From: an uncultured Eubacteriales bacterium
GTDB taxonomy: Bacteria; Bacillota; Clostridia; Lachnospirales; Lachnospiraceae
Direction of reading: 5' to 3'
Assembly (NCBI GenBank): GCA_902772745.1
Contig: CACYBV010000338.1
Coordinates: 1-7,739 of the forward strand
Length of the DNA: 7,739 nucleotides
The number at the start of each line of letters is the position of its first letter. The stretch's first letter is position 1. This document shows positions 1-6,728 of this stretch, in pieces. A program made the position numbers and the translations under genes. Under the pieces are notes generated by a model. The model saw nothing but the letters and a program-made list of their open reading frames with translations, had not been told where the DNA came from and did no database searches.

Positions 1-1454
1 ATCAGCTTGCCCTGTGTGTCCTCAATGCCATAGTAGACAAAGGTATTGCAGTCATTGATGCAGCCGTCGAGCATGTGCGAAATGCGCCCGACATATTCGT
101 TGAACCAGTTCGCCTCCTGCAGATGCAGCGGTCCGTTCTCACCTTTCAGCTTCAAAGGATCGTATTCTTCAAAATTGTTGAAATAATAAGAATTAACCTT
201 TCGGACACCGCCGAGGAACAGAAGCCCGATAATCGCGCACATGTTGTCGAGGTGGTGCTTCATAAATATCGGAATATTCACGACAGGACAAATTTCCACC
301 ATCATCCCGGGCAGCTTGTTTTTCCGAACCACCATCTGCGGATGCTTTGCCGCATTATAATTATAGATTTCCGGATAGCACTCCAGAATATCCATTCCGG
401 GAAGACCGGCGCAGCGAAGCGTTTCGATATAAGAGCCATAGTCCAGCACATTTCCGAGAATATTTTCCTCTCCGAGATAATGTCCGGAAATCATGGTTCC
501 GTGGTCCTTGCACCACAGGTTCAGCTGACCTGTATAATTCCTTCCGATCAGTTTTCCGACAAGCTGGTAGAAATGGATTCTTTCAGGTGCCGAAGCGCTG
601 TCACCTTCAAAAAGGTGATGCAGTACCGGCTCGAGACGCGTGCCGTATTCCCGCTCATATTCCTCAAAAAATCCGTCCACCCACGGAACCAGCGCGAAGG
701 ACCACTGGACATAGGGCGTCATATGGCGGACCATCAGCGAAGGCTCGTCCGTGAAGACCGCTTCCGCTCCGGGGAATGCCTCCGGCGCTTCCTCCGCGAT
801 CGGTTCGTAAAAAAGGTCAATAAAGCGGCGGACCGCCTTCTCGTCCATGATGTTGATATAGGGGCCGACCGCCGGCGTGTTTGCAATCTGGGAGCCTTCC
901 TGGGCTGTTCGTACAGCAAAGATAAAAAGCGCATCATCCTTTTGAAGATCCGTCTCCATCGATCTTTCGGCAAAGGGAACTGCTTCCGCGGCGTCCTCAT
1001 CAAGCGCTCTCATTGGGAAAGCGCTGTCCCATCTGAGCCGCACCGGAATCTTCATTGCCCAGACAATTTTGTCCGAATCATCATCGATATGATAGGTGAA
1101 ATGCTCCGCCGCGTAAGCCATGTGCCGATGCATGTAGAGTCCCTTTGCCATCAGCTCCGGATGTCCCTCGACGCTCATGCCGCCCGCGACGCCGGAGGGA
1201 AAGCCCTTCTCATCATACAGAAAATACCCGAGATTTCTTCTCTTCAGTTCTTCCGTAATCTTCCCGAGTTTCCTGCAGTCCTCACGGTAATGTTCATTCG
1301 GCGAGTCGCGGTCCGGATTCGTGACAACACCGCCATAGCCAAAGGCTTCAACGGCATCCAGATGCCTCTTATAATCTTCCGCAAAATGATGGATGATCGG
1401 TTTCACCCGGTATTTTCTGTCCGGGCTTTTCCATTGATTCATATCAAATTTCAT
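1..1454 (-). CDS. GH106-like glycoside hydrolase, N-terminal part (runs off left edge)
   Basis: An open frame of 484 codons runs on the minus strand from ATG 1454 and leaves the window without a stop, so the C-terminus is missing. The start is firm: GGGGAGG lies 5 bases upstream and an in-frame TAA sits seven codons before the ATG. There is no signal peptide, so the enzyme is probably cytoplasmic. Visible motifs are YDEKGFPSGVAGG (residues 80-92), FTDEP (234-238), GHYLGEEN (324-331) and PGMDILE (352-358). This YDE-G-PSG-AGG and FTDEP pattern is what I associate with large uncharacterised clostridial hydrolases annotated as GH106-like (alpha-L-rhamnosidase-like, TIM barrel). The family assignment is from memory of motif style; the substrate is not shown. 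Acid residues in FTDEP and GEEN are candidates for the active site, unproven. Full-length relatives are usually well over 600 residues. It is transcribed divergently from the alcohol dehydrogenase operon, suggesting shared control. Confidence 0.72.
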   Translation of the reverse strand, partial: MKFDMNQWKSPDRKYRVKPIIHHFAEDYKRHLDAVEAFGYGGVVTNPDRDSPNEHYREDCRKLGKITEELKRRNLGYFLYDEKGFPSGVAGGMSVEGHPELMAKGLYMHRHMAYAAEHFTYHIDDDSDKIVWAMKIPVRLRWDSAFPMRALDEDAAEAVPFAERSMETDLQKDDALFIFAVRTAQEGSQIANTPAVGPYINIMDEKAVRRFIDLFYEPIAEEAPEAFPGAEAVFTDEPSLMVRHMTPYVQWSFALVPWVDGFFEEYEREYGTRLEPVLHHLFEGDSASAPERIHFYQLVGKLIGRNYTGQLNLWCKDHGTMISGHYLGEENILGNVLDYGSYIETLRCAGLPGMDILECYPEIYNYNAAKHPQMVVRKNKLPGMMVEICPVVNIPIFMKHHLDNMCAIIGLLFLGGVRKVNSYYFNNFEEYDPLKLKGENGPLHLQEANWFNEYVGRISHMLDGCINDCNTFVYYGIEDTQGKL

Positions 1455-1456
1455 GG

Positions 1457-1466
1457 CTTCCTCCCC
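1457..1466 (-). promoter_or_regulatory. Ribosome binding site of the glycoside hydrolase
   Basis: Read on the minus strand this is GGGGAGGAAG, with the GGAGG core 5 bases before ATG 1454. Together with the in-frame stop just upstream it fixes the start codon. Confidence 0.8.
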
Positions 1467-1479
1467 GTTAACTTAAATG

Positions 1480-1492
1480 CTGGACGATCCAG
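1480..1492. repeat. Small dyad CTGGA-CGA-TCCAG in the hydrolase leader
   Basis: Five-base arms flank a three-base centre. It lies about 14 bases upstream of the hydrolase ribosome site and within the transcript from either candidate promoter. It could be a weak RNA hairpin or an operator half; it is short enough to occur by chance. Confidence 0.3.
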
Positions 1493-1510
1493 TCTTCTTT
1501 CACTGATATC

Positions 1511-1539
1511 ATTATATCCGAGAGCGATCAAGCGATAAA
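1511..1539 (-). promoter_or_regulatory. Candidate proximal promoter of the glycoside hydrolase
   Basis: On the minus strand TTTATC (1539-1534), a 17-base spacer and a perfect TATAAT (1516-1511) form a sigma-A-like promoter. It would give a leader of roughly 50 bases. The -10 is consensus but the -35 matches only three of six positions, which suits a gene needing an activator. A second candidate lies further upstream at 1638-1610, and the sequence alone cannot say which is used. Confidence 0.5.
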
Positions 1540-1609
1540 GTCTCATTTCTTAACAATTCTATTAGATAATTCTTATAACCGGAAACTTCCCGTCCCTCAT
1601 TCCGCTTTT

Positions 1610-1638
1610 ATATTAGTTTTTGCTTATAAGCTTGTCAA
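1610..1638 (-). promoter_or_regulatory. Candidate distal promoter of the glycoside hydrolase
   Basis: On the minus strand a perfect TTGACA (1638-1633) is followed by exactly 17 bases and TAATAT (1615-1610, four of six matches). Transcription would begin near 1603, leaving a leader of about 150 bases that includes a small hairpin at 1480-1492. The -35 box lies inside the dyad at 1628-1650, so a protein bound there would be expected to block this promoter. Confidence 0.45.
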
Positions 1639-1650
1639 CAATTCAAGCTT
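1628..1650. promoter_or_regulatory. Perfect dyad AAGCTTG-N9-CAAGCTT, candidate operator of the divergent promoters
   Basis: Two exact seven-base arms (1628-1634 and 1644-1650) are separated by nine bases. Its right end overlaps the predicted -35 of the plus-strand operon (1649-1654) and its left half contains the TTGACA -35 of the distal minus-strand promoter (1638-1633). Centred on 1639, the dyad places T1633 and A1645 symmetrically with 11 bases between them, which is the T-N11-A arrangement known for LysR-type regulator sites. The LysR gene that closes this cluster is the natural candidate to bind here; that link is inference. Confidence 0.5.
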
Positions 1651-1677
1651 CAAAAAATCCGCGGTTTCACGTACAAT
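1649..1677 (+). promoter_or_regulatory. Candidate promoter of the four-gene operon
   Basis: TTCAAA (1649-1654, four of six -35 matches), a 17-base spacer and TACAAT (1672-1677, five of six -10 matches) give a sigma-A-like promoter with a start near 1684 and a leader of about 33 bases. The -35 overlaps the last bases of the dyad at 1628-1650, so a bound regulator would sit right beside RNA polymerase. Confidence 0.55.
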
Positions 1678-1705
1678 TTTCCGTAGAAAGAGAATTATTT
1701 TGAAG

Positions 1706-1713
1706 AAGGAGGG
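1706..1713 (+). promoter_or_regulatory. Ribosome binding site of the alcohol dehydrogenase
   Basis: AAGGAGGG ends 3 bases before ATG 1717 and 6 bases before a second in-frame ATG at 1720. The spacing slightly favours the second ATG, so the protein may begin one residue later than the first-ATG call. Confidence 0.75.
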
Positions 1714-1716
1714 ACC

Positions 1717-2880
1717 ATGATGAACAATTTCGTTTTTAACAATCCTGTCCGTGTCTATTTCGGAGAAGGCATGATGCAGTATGCCATGGACATGGAGCTT
1801 CCGCGGATCGGAAAGCGCGTGCTTCTCGCTTATGGCGGCGGTTCCATCAAGCGGAACGGCGTGTATGACAAGGTCGTCGGCATGCTGAAGGCGGCCGGCA
1901 AGGAAATCGTCGAGTTTCCCGGAATCACACCGAATCCCCGCTACACAGAAGTTCAGGCCTTGGCAAAGCTTGCCCGCGAAAATAAAGTCGATTTCATGCT
2001 GGCAGTCGGCGGCGGCTCGGTCATCGACTGCGTGCGTACGGCGGCTGTGCAGGCGCTTCTTGACGAAGATATCTGGACGGTGGAAGTCGAGCGTCACGAG
2101 CTTCCGAAAGAAGCGATTCCGATGGGCATCGTACTCACGCTCGGCGGCACCGGCAGCGATATGAACTGGCTCGCGGGCATCAACGATGAAGAGCGTCACG
2201 AGAAGGTCACCTACGCCGGAAAGCACGCGGAGTTTGATATCATTGACCCTTCATTTACAAAAAGCGTTCCGATGGGCCAGCTTCTGACCGGCGTTTTCGA
2301 TACGCTGAGCCACTTCATGGAAACCTATTTCGGAAAAGGCGACTGTGTCAGTGATGAAGTCATGGAGTCCATCATGGCAAATGTTGTCCGGAATGCCCGG
2401 ATCATCAAGGAGAATCCGGAAAATGACAAGGCAAGAAGCGAGCTTCTTTGGGACTCTTCTCTTGCCTTCAGCGGCATCCCGGCAGCTGGAAAAATGACCG
2501 ATTTCCAGTGCCACAGCATTGAGCACTGGATCAGCGGCTATACGGACGCCAACCACGGCCGGACGCTTGCTGTCCTGCACCCGGTTGTTTACCGCAGGCT
2601 TTGCGAAGCCGAGCCCGAGAAATTCGCCCGTTTTGCCGAAAAGGTCATGGGTATCGATACAGAAGGCATGACCGTAAATGAAGCTGCGCGTGCCGGTGTA
2701 CAGGCCCTTGAAGACTTTATCCGCGAGCTCGATCTTCCGACCACTTTCGAAGAACTCGGAATTAGTACAGACGATGAACTTCTTCAGACGATCGCGGATC
2801 ATTGCCTTCCGAACGGCGGCTGCCGCGTGCAGTTCGCCAGAGACGATTTCCTTGCAATCCTGAAAGAATGCGCACGATGA
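1717..2880 (+). CDS. Iron-containing alcohol dehydrogenase, YqhD/butanol dehydrogenase type
   Basis: This 387-residue protein is the usual length for group III metal-dependent alcohol dehydrogenases, cytoplasmic enzymes that interconvert aldehydes and alcohols with NAD(P)H. The N-terminal dinucleotide fold has YGGGSIKRNGVYD (39-51), which matches the YqhD coenzyme motif, and AVGGGSVID (96-104). The C-terminal helical half carries the metal site: D195 and H199 in FDTLSHF, H266 in CHSIEH, and H280 in DANHGRTLA. The spacing (4 residues between the first pair, 14 between the last) equals that of the E. coli YqhD ligands as I recall them, so the enzyme should be active. It usually reduces aldehydes; the true substrate is unknown. 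It is first in the operon, and its stop overlaps the start of the MFS gene. Exact coenzyme choice cannot be read with certainty; the GGGS form leans to NADPH. Confidence 0.93.
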   Translation: MMNNFVFNNPVRVYFGEGMMQYAMDMELPRIGKRVLLAYGGGSIKRNGVYDKVVGMLKAAGKEIVEFPGITPNPRYTEVQALAKLARENKVDFMLAVGGGSVIDCVRTAAVQALLDEDIWTVEVERHELPKEAIPMGIVLTLGGTGSDMNWLAGINDEERHEKVTYAGKHAEFDIIDPSFTKSVPMGQLLTGVFDTLSHFMETYFGKGDCVSDEVMESIMANVVRNARIIKENPENDKARSELLWDSSLAFSGIPAAGKMTDFQCHSIEHWISGYTDANHGRTLAVLHPVVYRRLCEAEPEKFARFAEKVMGIDTEGMTVNEAARAGVQALEDFIRELDLPTTFEELGISTDDELLQTIADHCLPNGGCRVQFARDDFLAILKECAR

Positions 2881-4148
2881 ACAAAGCAGCGAAAACCAAT
2901 ATCTTCTACGGCTGGATCAGCGCTGCTGTCTGCTTCCTGATCGTGTTTGCGGCCACCGGCGCCGCGGCGCTGAATTTCAACATTTTCACGATTCCCGTGA
3001 CAGACCACTACGGGATCTCAAGGACCGCCTACTCCATCACCGTCAGCCTTGCCTCCGTCATTAGCGCAGTCTGCTATTTCTCTTACGGCGCTTCCGTGAA
3101 AAAAATCGGCGTCAAGCGCTCCATTGTCATCGGACTTGGCATGTACGGTCTCGGACTCGCACTCTTTGCTTCCGGTTTCGGCGTCTGGACTCTGTATGCG
3201 AAAGCCATTCTCTGCGGCATCGCGGGTGTCTTTATCAGCTCGTCCGTACTGACGCAGATCATCAACAACTGGTTTGTCGAGAAGCGCGGCCTTCTGATCG
3301 GTATTATCTGCGCCGCGAGCGGTATCGGCGGCTCCGTATTTTCACCCGTGCTTGGTGTGATACTCGAGAAGAATGGCTGGCAGCCCGCCTGTCTGCTTCT
3401 TAGTCTTCTGGTGCTTGCCTGTGTTCCGATAACCTGGATTTTCCTGTCGGTGGATCCGGCGGAAAAAGGCAGTGTTCCTTTCGGCAGCAGCCCTAAGGCA
3501 GCAGCGTCTTCCTTCGAGAAAGAGCGCATGCGTACCGGAGAGATTCTGAAGGATCTTCGCTTCTGGCTTGTTGCTTCCGCCGTGTTTTTCATCAATTTCT
3601 CCATGACGCCGTCCTATAATAATGTGACTCCGCATCTCATAGACTCCGGCTTCGCGCCGCTGTGGGTGACCGGTGTCGCGATGGTTGTGCTTCTCATCTC
3701 CAATGCAGCCGCGAAGCCGGTGATGGGAATTCTGAATGACCGCTTCGGCGTGCTTTCCACGATCATGATCACCTGCATTCTCAGTACTTTAGCGCCGCTC
3801 ATGATGTCCTTTGCAGGTCACAGCGGCAGCGTGTTCGCGGTTACTACAGTCTCGCTTCTGGGGCTTGGAACGCCTGTCACGACGGTTGTCATTCCGCTTG
3901 TGATCAGCCGCATTTTCCCGGCGAAAGCCTACAACACGATCATCGGACTCACGATGGCGGCAGGCTATATCGGGACGACGCTCGGTACGCCGATTTCCAA
4001 TTATATTTATGACACGGCCGGATCGTACCGCCTATCCTACTGGCTCTCGGCGGCAACCGCAGCCCTCACGCTTCTCCTGTTTGTCCTGGCGCTGATGAAA
4101 AAGGACCGCAAGGAAGCGCAGAAACCCTGTATTAAAACAACTGCCTGA
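2877..4148 (+). CDS. MFS transporter, OFA/monocarboxylate-like, 12 membrane segments
   Basis: I place the start at ATG 2877, which overlaps the dehydrogenase stop as ATGA, giving 423 residues. The longer reading from 2802 adds arginine-rich residues that lie out of frame over the upstream gene. ATG 2868 is a possible alternative. There is no good ribosome site, so translation probably depends on coupling. About twelve hydrophobic segments are visible, with a cytoplasmic loop at about 192-228 between the two halves. NWFVEKRG (131-138) is characteristic of oxalate/formate-antiporter and monocarboxylate-type carriers. GILNDRFG (284-291) is the MFS motif A copy after segment 8, while the first copy (YGASVKKIGVKR, 70-81) is degenerate. 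A small organic acid or similar anion is the likely cargo, inferred from family and operon; direction of transport is unknown. Confidence 0.88.
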   Translation: MNKAAKTNIFYGWISAAVCFLIVFAATGAAALNFNIFTIPVTDHYGISRTAYSITVSLASVISAVCYFSYGASVKKIGVKRSIVIGLGMYGLGLALFASGFGVWTLYAKAILCGIAGVFISSSVLTQIINNWFVEKRGLLIGIICAASGIGGSVFSPVLGVILEKNGWQPACLLLSLLVLACVPITWIFLSVDPAEKGSVPFGSSPKAAASSFEKERMRTGEILKDLRFWLVASAVFFINFSMTPSYNNVTPHLIDSGFAPLWVTGVAMVVLLISNAAAKPVMGILNDRFGVLSTIMITCILSTLAPLMMSFAGHSGSVFAVTTVSLLGLGTPVTTVVIPLVISRIFPAKAYNTIIGLTMAAGYIGTTLGTPISNYIYDTAGSYRLSYWLSAATAALTLLLFVLALMKKDRKEAQKPCIKTTA

Positions 4149-4154
4149 CGGCAG
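4141..4154 (+). repeat. Small hairpin CTGCC-TGAC-GGCAG across the MFS stop codon
   Basis: Five-base arms close a four-base loop that contains the TGA stop of the transporter gene. No T-run follows, so it is not a terminator. It may affect message stability or ribosome movement between genes; it is short and may be chance. Confidence 0.3.
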
Positions 4155-4192
4155 ACAGACATCATAACACATAATAAAGAAAGAGGTAGAAA

Positions 4193-5179
4193 ATGTTTAC
4201 AAAGAATAATTCTCTGAAGGACATCATGACGGATTCCCGCATCGCGCCCTACGCTGACCGGGTGGTTGTCGGGCTGGATCTCTCGGAGGCGCCGTTCTAT
4301 GAGACGACAATCAGGGAACTGGCGGCCCAGCACATGTTCCATGGCTACACGCTTCTGAACGGCTTCAACCGCCTTCTCGAAGCCGCAGAAGAAGGCACCT
4401 TCCTCTATCCGCTGTATACGGAAGAAGAAATCCAGGCCGATCCCAAAAAAGCGGAAGCCTGCTTCATGCTCTTCCCTGCCATGGATCCCGAAGCGGACAC
4501 GCGTCCCTTCCTTGTCTGTGTACCCGGCGGCGGAAATGTCCAGATCTGGAACATGAGCGAAGGCTTCCCGATTGCCAACCATTTCAACCAGCTCGGCTAC
4601 CACGTCGTCATTCTGAACTACCGCTACGGCGGAGAAAAGCTGTATCCGGCGCCGCTTGAAGATATGGCACGGCTGCTTAGGATGATTGAGGAAAGAAAAG
4701 ACGAACTGCACTTAAACGCCGGTCAGTACTTTACAGCCGGTTTCTCAGCAGGCGGATACCTCGTCAACTCCTGGGGCACCACAAACCACGGCTACAAGGC
4801 TTACGGCCTTCCGAAGCCGGTCATGAATATCTCGGTCTACGGCTTTGTCTCCTGGAAAGGCGTCAAGGACGATTGGGATGTCGATTTCTTCGGTATTACT
4901 ACCCATGGGCTTACGATCAAGGAGGCTGCGAAGACCGACTGGAACGTGGAAGAGCATCTTGACGGCTTCCCGCCGACCTTTATCCTCCACGGCGATGATG
5001 ACCATTCCTGCGACTGTGTCAATTCCTATATCCTCGCAGATGCGCTGAAGGAAGCCGGTATCCCCTATGTGCTGGAAATCGGCAAGGGCATGGATCACGG
5101 TTTCGGCGAAGCGCTTTTCAGTTCTCTTCGCGGATGGCCGGAGCGCGCAGTCAATTTCCTGAATGAAATCTCAAAGTAA
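4193..5179 (+). CDS. Alpha/beta-hydrolase, esterase/lipase-like
   Basis: A 328-residue protein without a signal peptide, so cytoplasmic. The fold signature begins after about 100 residues. PGGG (111-114) stands where many esterases of this type have HGGG of the oxyanion hole. GFSAGG (183-188) is the nucleophile elbow with Ser185. HGDDD (266-270) points to Asp270 as the acid, and DHGFGE (301-306) to His302, completing a Ser-Asp-His triad in the expected order. The first 100 residues form a poorly recognised extension or cap that could shape specificity. Members act on small acyl or acetyl esters, sometimes on decorated sugars; nothing here names the substrate. The start at 4193 has AGAGG a few bases upstream. 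It follows the MFS gene by 44 bases and precedes the flavoprotein by 13, so it is part of the same transcript. Confidence 0.88.
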   Translation: MFTKNNSLKDIMTDSRIAPYADRVVVGLDLSEAPFYETTIRELAAQHMFHGYTLLNGFNRLLEAAEEGTFLYPLYTEEEIQADPKKAEACFMLFPAMDPEADTRPFLVCVPGGGNVQIWNMSEGFPIANHFNQLGYHVVILNYRYGGEKLYPAPLEDMARLLRMIEERKDELHLNAGQYFTAGFSAGGYLVNSWGTTNHGYKAYGLPKPVMNISVYGFVSWKGVKDDWDVDFFGITTHGLTIKEAAKTDWNVEEHLDGFPPTFILHGDDDHSCDCVNSYILADALKEAGIPYVLEIGKGMDHGFGEALFSSLRGWPERAVNFLNEISK

Positions 5180-5192
5180 AAGGAGGCAGCAG

Positions 5193-5714
5193 ATGAAAAT
5201 TCTGGTATTAAACGGCAGTCCCCGTAAAAACGGCGTCACTTCTGCTATGATTAAAGCTTTCCTCGAAGGCGCGGAGAGCAACGGTCATGAGATCAGCGTG
5301 ATTCAGGTCGGAAACAAGAAAATCGCCGGCTGCATGGCCTGCGAATACTGCCACACCAAGGGCGAAGGGCGCTGCATCCAGCAGGACGAAATGCAGGAAG
5401 TCTACGACGCGCTCGAGGACGCGGAAATGATCATCGTTGCCTCTCCGATCTATTATCACAACATGACCGGGCAGATGCAGTGCGTGATCAACCGGACCTA
5501 TGCCGTCGGCGTTCCGAAGAATCTGAAAAAAGCCGCCATTTTCCTGGCTTCCGGAAGCCCCGAAATGTACGGCGGCGCGCTTTATGAGTACGAAAACACC
5601 TTTCTCCGCTACATGAAACTCGAAGATATGGGCAGATTCACGATCTGCGACGCGGAAAGCAAAGAAAGCGCGAAATTCGACGAAATCCGTGCCTTCGGCC
5701 AGAACCTGAAATAA
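5193..5714 (+). CDS. Iron-sulfur flavoprotein-like NAD(P)H-dependent FMN reductase
   Basis: I choose ATG 5193 because AAGGAGG lies 6 bases upstream; the ATG at 5163 lies inside the preceding gene. The product has 173 residues with a flavodoxin-like fold. LNGSPRKNGVTS (6-17) is the FMN phosphate loop, and SPIYYHNMTGQMQCVINRTY (84-103) is a motif near the flavin typical of NADPH-dependent FMN reductase proteins. Between them C47, C50, C53 and C61 form C-x2-C-x2-C-x7-C, which fits the 4Fe-4S pattern known from archaeal and clostridial iron-sulfur flavoproteins (Isf). It may pass electrons to a small organic or quinone-like compound, or protect against oxidants. A reductase without the cluster is the alternative reading, since many relatives keep some of these cysteines. 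Last gene of the operon, followed by a strong terminator. Confidence 0.88.
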   Translation: MKILVLNGSPRKNGVTSAMIKAFLEGAESNGHEISVIQVGNKKIAGCMACEYCHTKGEGRCIQQDEMQEVYDALEDAEMIIVASPIYYHNMTGQMQCVINRTYAVGVPKNLKKAAIFLASGSPEMYGGALYEYENTFLRYMKLEDMGRFTICDAESKESAKFDEIRAFGQNLK

Positions 5715-5747
5715 AACACCAAACCATCCATAATCCATCCTGAAGAT

Positions 5748-5778
5748 AAAGCCCCCGAAAGAATATCCGGGGGCTTTT
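5748..5778. terminator. Bidirectional rho-independent terminator between convergent genes
   Basis: A ten-base-pair GC-rich stem, AAAGCCCCCG (5748-5757) and CGGGGGCTTT (5768-5777), encloses a ten-base loop. On the plus strand it ends in TTTT and a further T6 run follows at 5787-5792. On the minus strand the stem ends in CTTTATCTT. It lies 33 bases after the operon and 43 bases beyond the LysR stop, so it can stop both. Confidence 0.9.
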
Positions 5779-5821
5779 AAGCTCTGTTTTTTACAGGTAT
5801 TTGAATTGCCGTTCTTTTCCC

Positions 5822-6700
5822 TTAAAGCGGTTCAATGCTCTTAGATCTCTCTGACAGAAAAGCAATAAACTTCTTCGCCGCCGCGGAGGCTGTATTCGAG
5901 ATAAAAAAACCGTATGGAATGCGGTATTCCGGCAGGAAGGGAATAGTTTTACTGTGCGGATGCGGATCCCGCCAGCAGTTGGGGATCACCACGGGTTTTT
6001 CGTTCTTAAGGCAGCTGATCATCACGGAAGGCGAAAAGAGACTCACTTCCTCCACCTTCAGCCCCGCCTTTCGGAGATCCTCCTTAATCCTGTCATACTC
6101 CAGCGATACGCCTTCTTCGATGGAGACAAGCGTCCTGCCGCCAAGCTGTTCTGCGCTCAGACTTTCGCAGGAGGCAAGCGGCGAGTTCTCCGATACGAGA
6201 AGAGAAAGCGTCGTGTAGGTGATCGGACAGAAAGAAAAGTTATTCTGCCAGGCCGGCTCCTCATAGAGAATGCCCTCGATCAGATCGGTCTCGGGCCGCA
6301 CATCGGTAGCATCCTTGTTAAATGCGTACGAAGAGAAGGTGACACCGGGATATTTTTCGGAAAACACCGGCCAGAAGTCATAGATCAGATGCGCGACATG
6401 GACCTGATTCGTACCGAAAAGCACGCTCTCGTTATAGCTGTCGGCATAGGTAGAAAGCTGCGCACGGATCATACTGCTTCTTTCAATCAAAGATCTGCTT
6501 TCCAAAAGGAGATACTGCCCTGCCGCAGTTAACTTTACGCCTTTCTTGGTACGGTCAAACAGACGCACTCCAAGATCGTCCTCGAGATGGTTGATTTTCT
6601 GGATCACGGCGCTCGGTGTGATAAAGGATTTCTCAGCAGCCTTGGAAAAGGAGCCAAGCTCTGCCACAAGTACGAAAAGATCCAAAGCATGGTTGTACAT
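5822..6700 (-). CDS. LysR-type transcriptional regulator
   Basis: A 292-residue protein of ordinary family length. Residues 1-60 are a clear winged helix-turn-helix: LDLFVLVAELGSFSKAAE (6-23), then ITPSAVIQKINHLEDDLGVRLFDRTKKGVKLTAAG (27-61). Residues from about 92 on form the periplasmic-binding-protein-like sensor domain that binds a small effector in this family. The start ATG at 6700 has AGGAGG (6712-6707) 6 bases upstream. The gene is convergent with the four-gene operon and shares its terminator. Members usually regulate a neighbouring gene set and themselves; here the candidate targets are the operon promoter at 1649-1677, the divergent hydrolase and its own promoter. The distance from the operon promoter, about 4 kb at the far end, is unusual since LysR genes are more often divergent from their target, so the link is inference. 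Confidence 0.93.
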   Translation of the reverse strand: MYNHALDLFVLVAELGSFSKAAEKSFITPSAVIQKINHLEDDLGVRLFDRTKKGVKLTAAGQYLLLESRSLIERSSMIRAQLSTYADSYNESVLFGTNQVHVAHLIYDFWPVFSEKYPGVTFSSYAFNKDATDVRPETDLIEGILYEEPAWQNNFSFCPITYTTLSLLVSENSPLASCESLSAEQLGGRTLVSIEEGVSLEYDRIKEDLRKAGLKVEEVSLFSPSVMISCLKNEKPVVIPNCWRDPHPHSKTIPFLPEYRIPYGFFISNTASAAAKKFIAFLSERSKSIEPL

Positions 6701-6706
6701 AACAGA

Positions 6707-6712
6707 CCTCCT
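6707..6712 (-). promoter_or_regulatory. Ribosome binding site of the LysR-type regulator
   Basis: AGGAGG on the minus strand, 6 bases before ATG 6700; it settles the start codon. Confidence 0.85.
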
Positions 6713-6728
6713 GCATCATCAGAGAATC

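Noticed and set aside
75..1538. A 487-codon open frame on the plus strand opposite the glycoside hydrolase
   Set aside because: The minus strand encodes recognisable hydrolase motifs throughout, with a good ribosome site and start. The plus-strand product is rich in His, Arg and Ile with no recognisable domain, as expected of an antisense shadow.
1624..2802. Minus-strand open frames of 200 and 183 codons opposite the alcohol dehydrogenase
   Set aside because: They mirror the codon pattern of the real gene, have no ribosome site and show no family resemblance.
4037..4711. A 224-codon minus-strand frame across the transporter-esterase junction
   Set aside because: It spans two genes well supported on the other strand and has no domain or ribosome site.
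5208..5738. A 176-codon minus-strand frame opposite the flavoprotein
   Set aside because: The opposite strand carries clear FMN and cysteine motifs; this frame is a shadow.
5783..5795. CTGT-TTTTT-ACAG as a second terminator hairpin
   Set aside because: Only four base pairs; the adjacent strong hairpin at 5748-5777 explains termination and the T-run here serves it.
5954..6532. A 192-codon plus-strand frame inside the LysR gene
   Set aside because: It is antisense to a full-length regulator and has no recognisable product.
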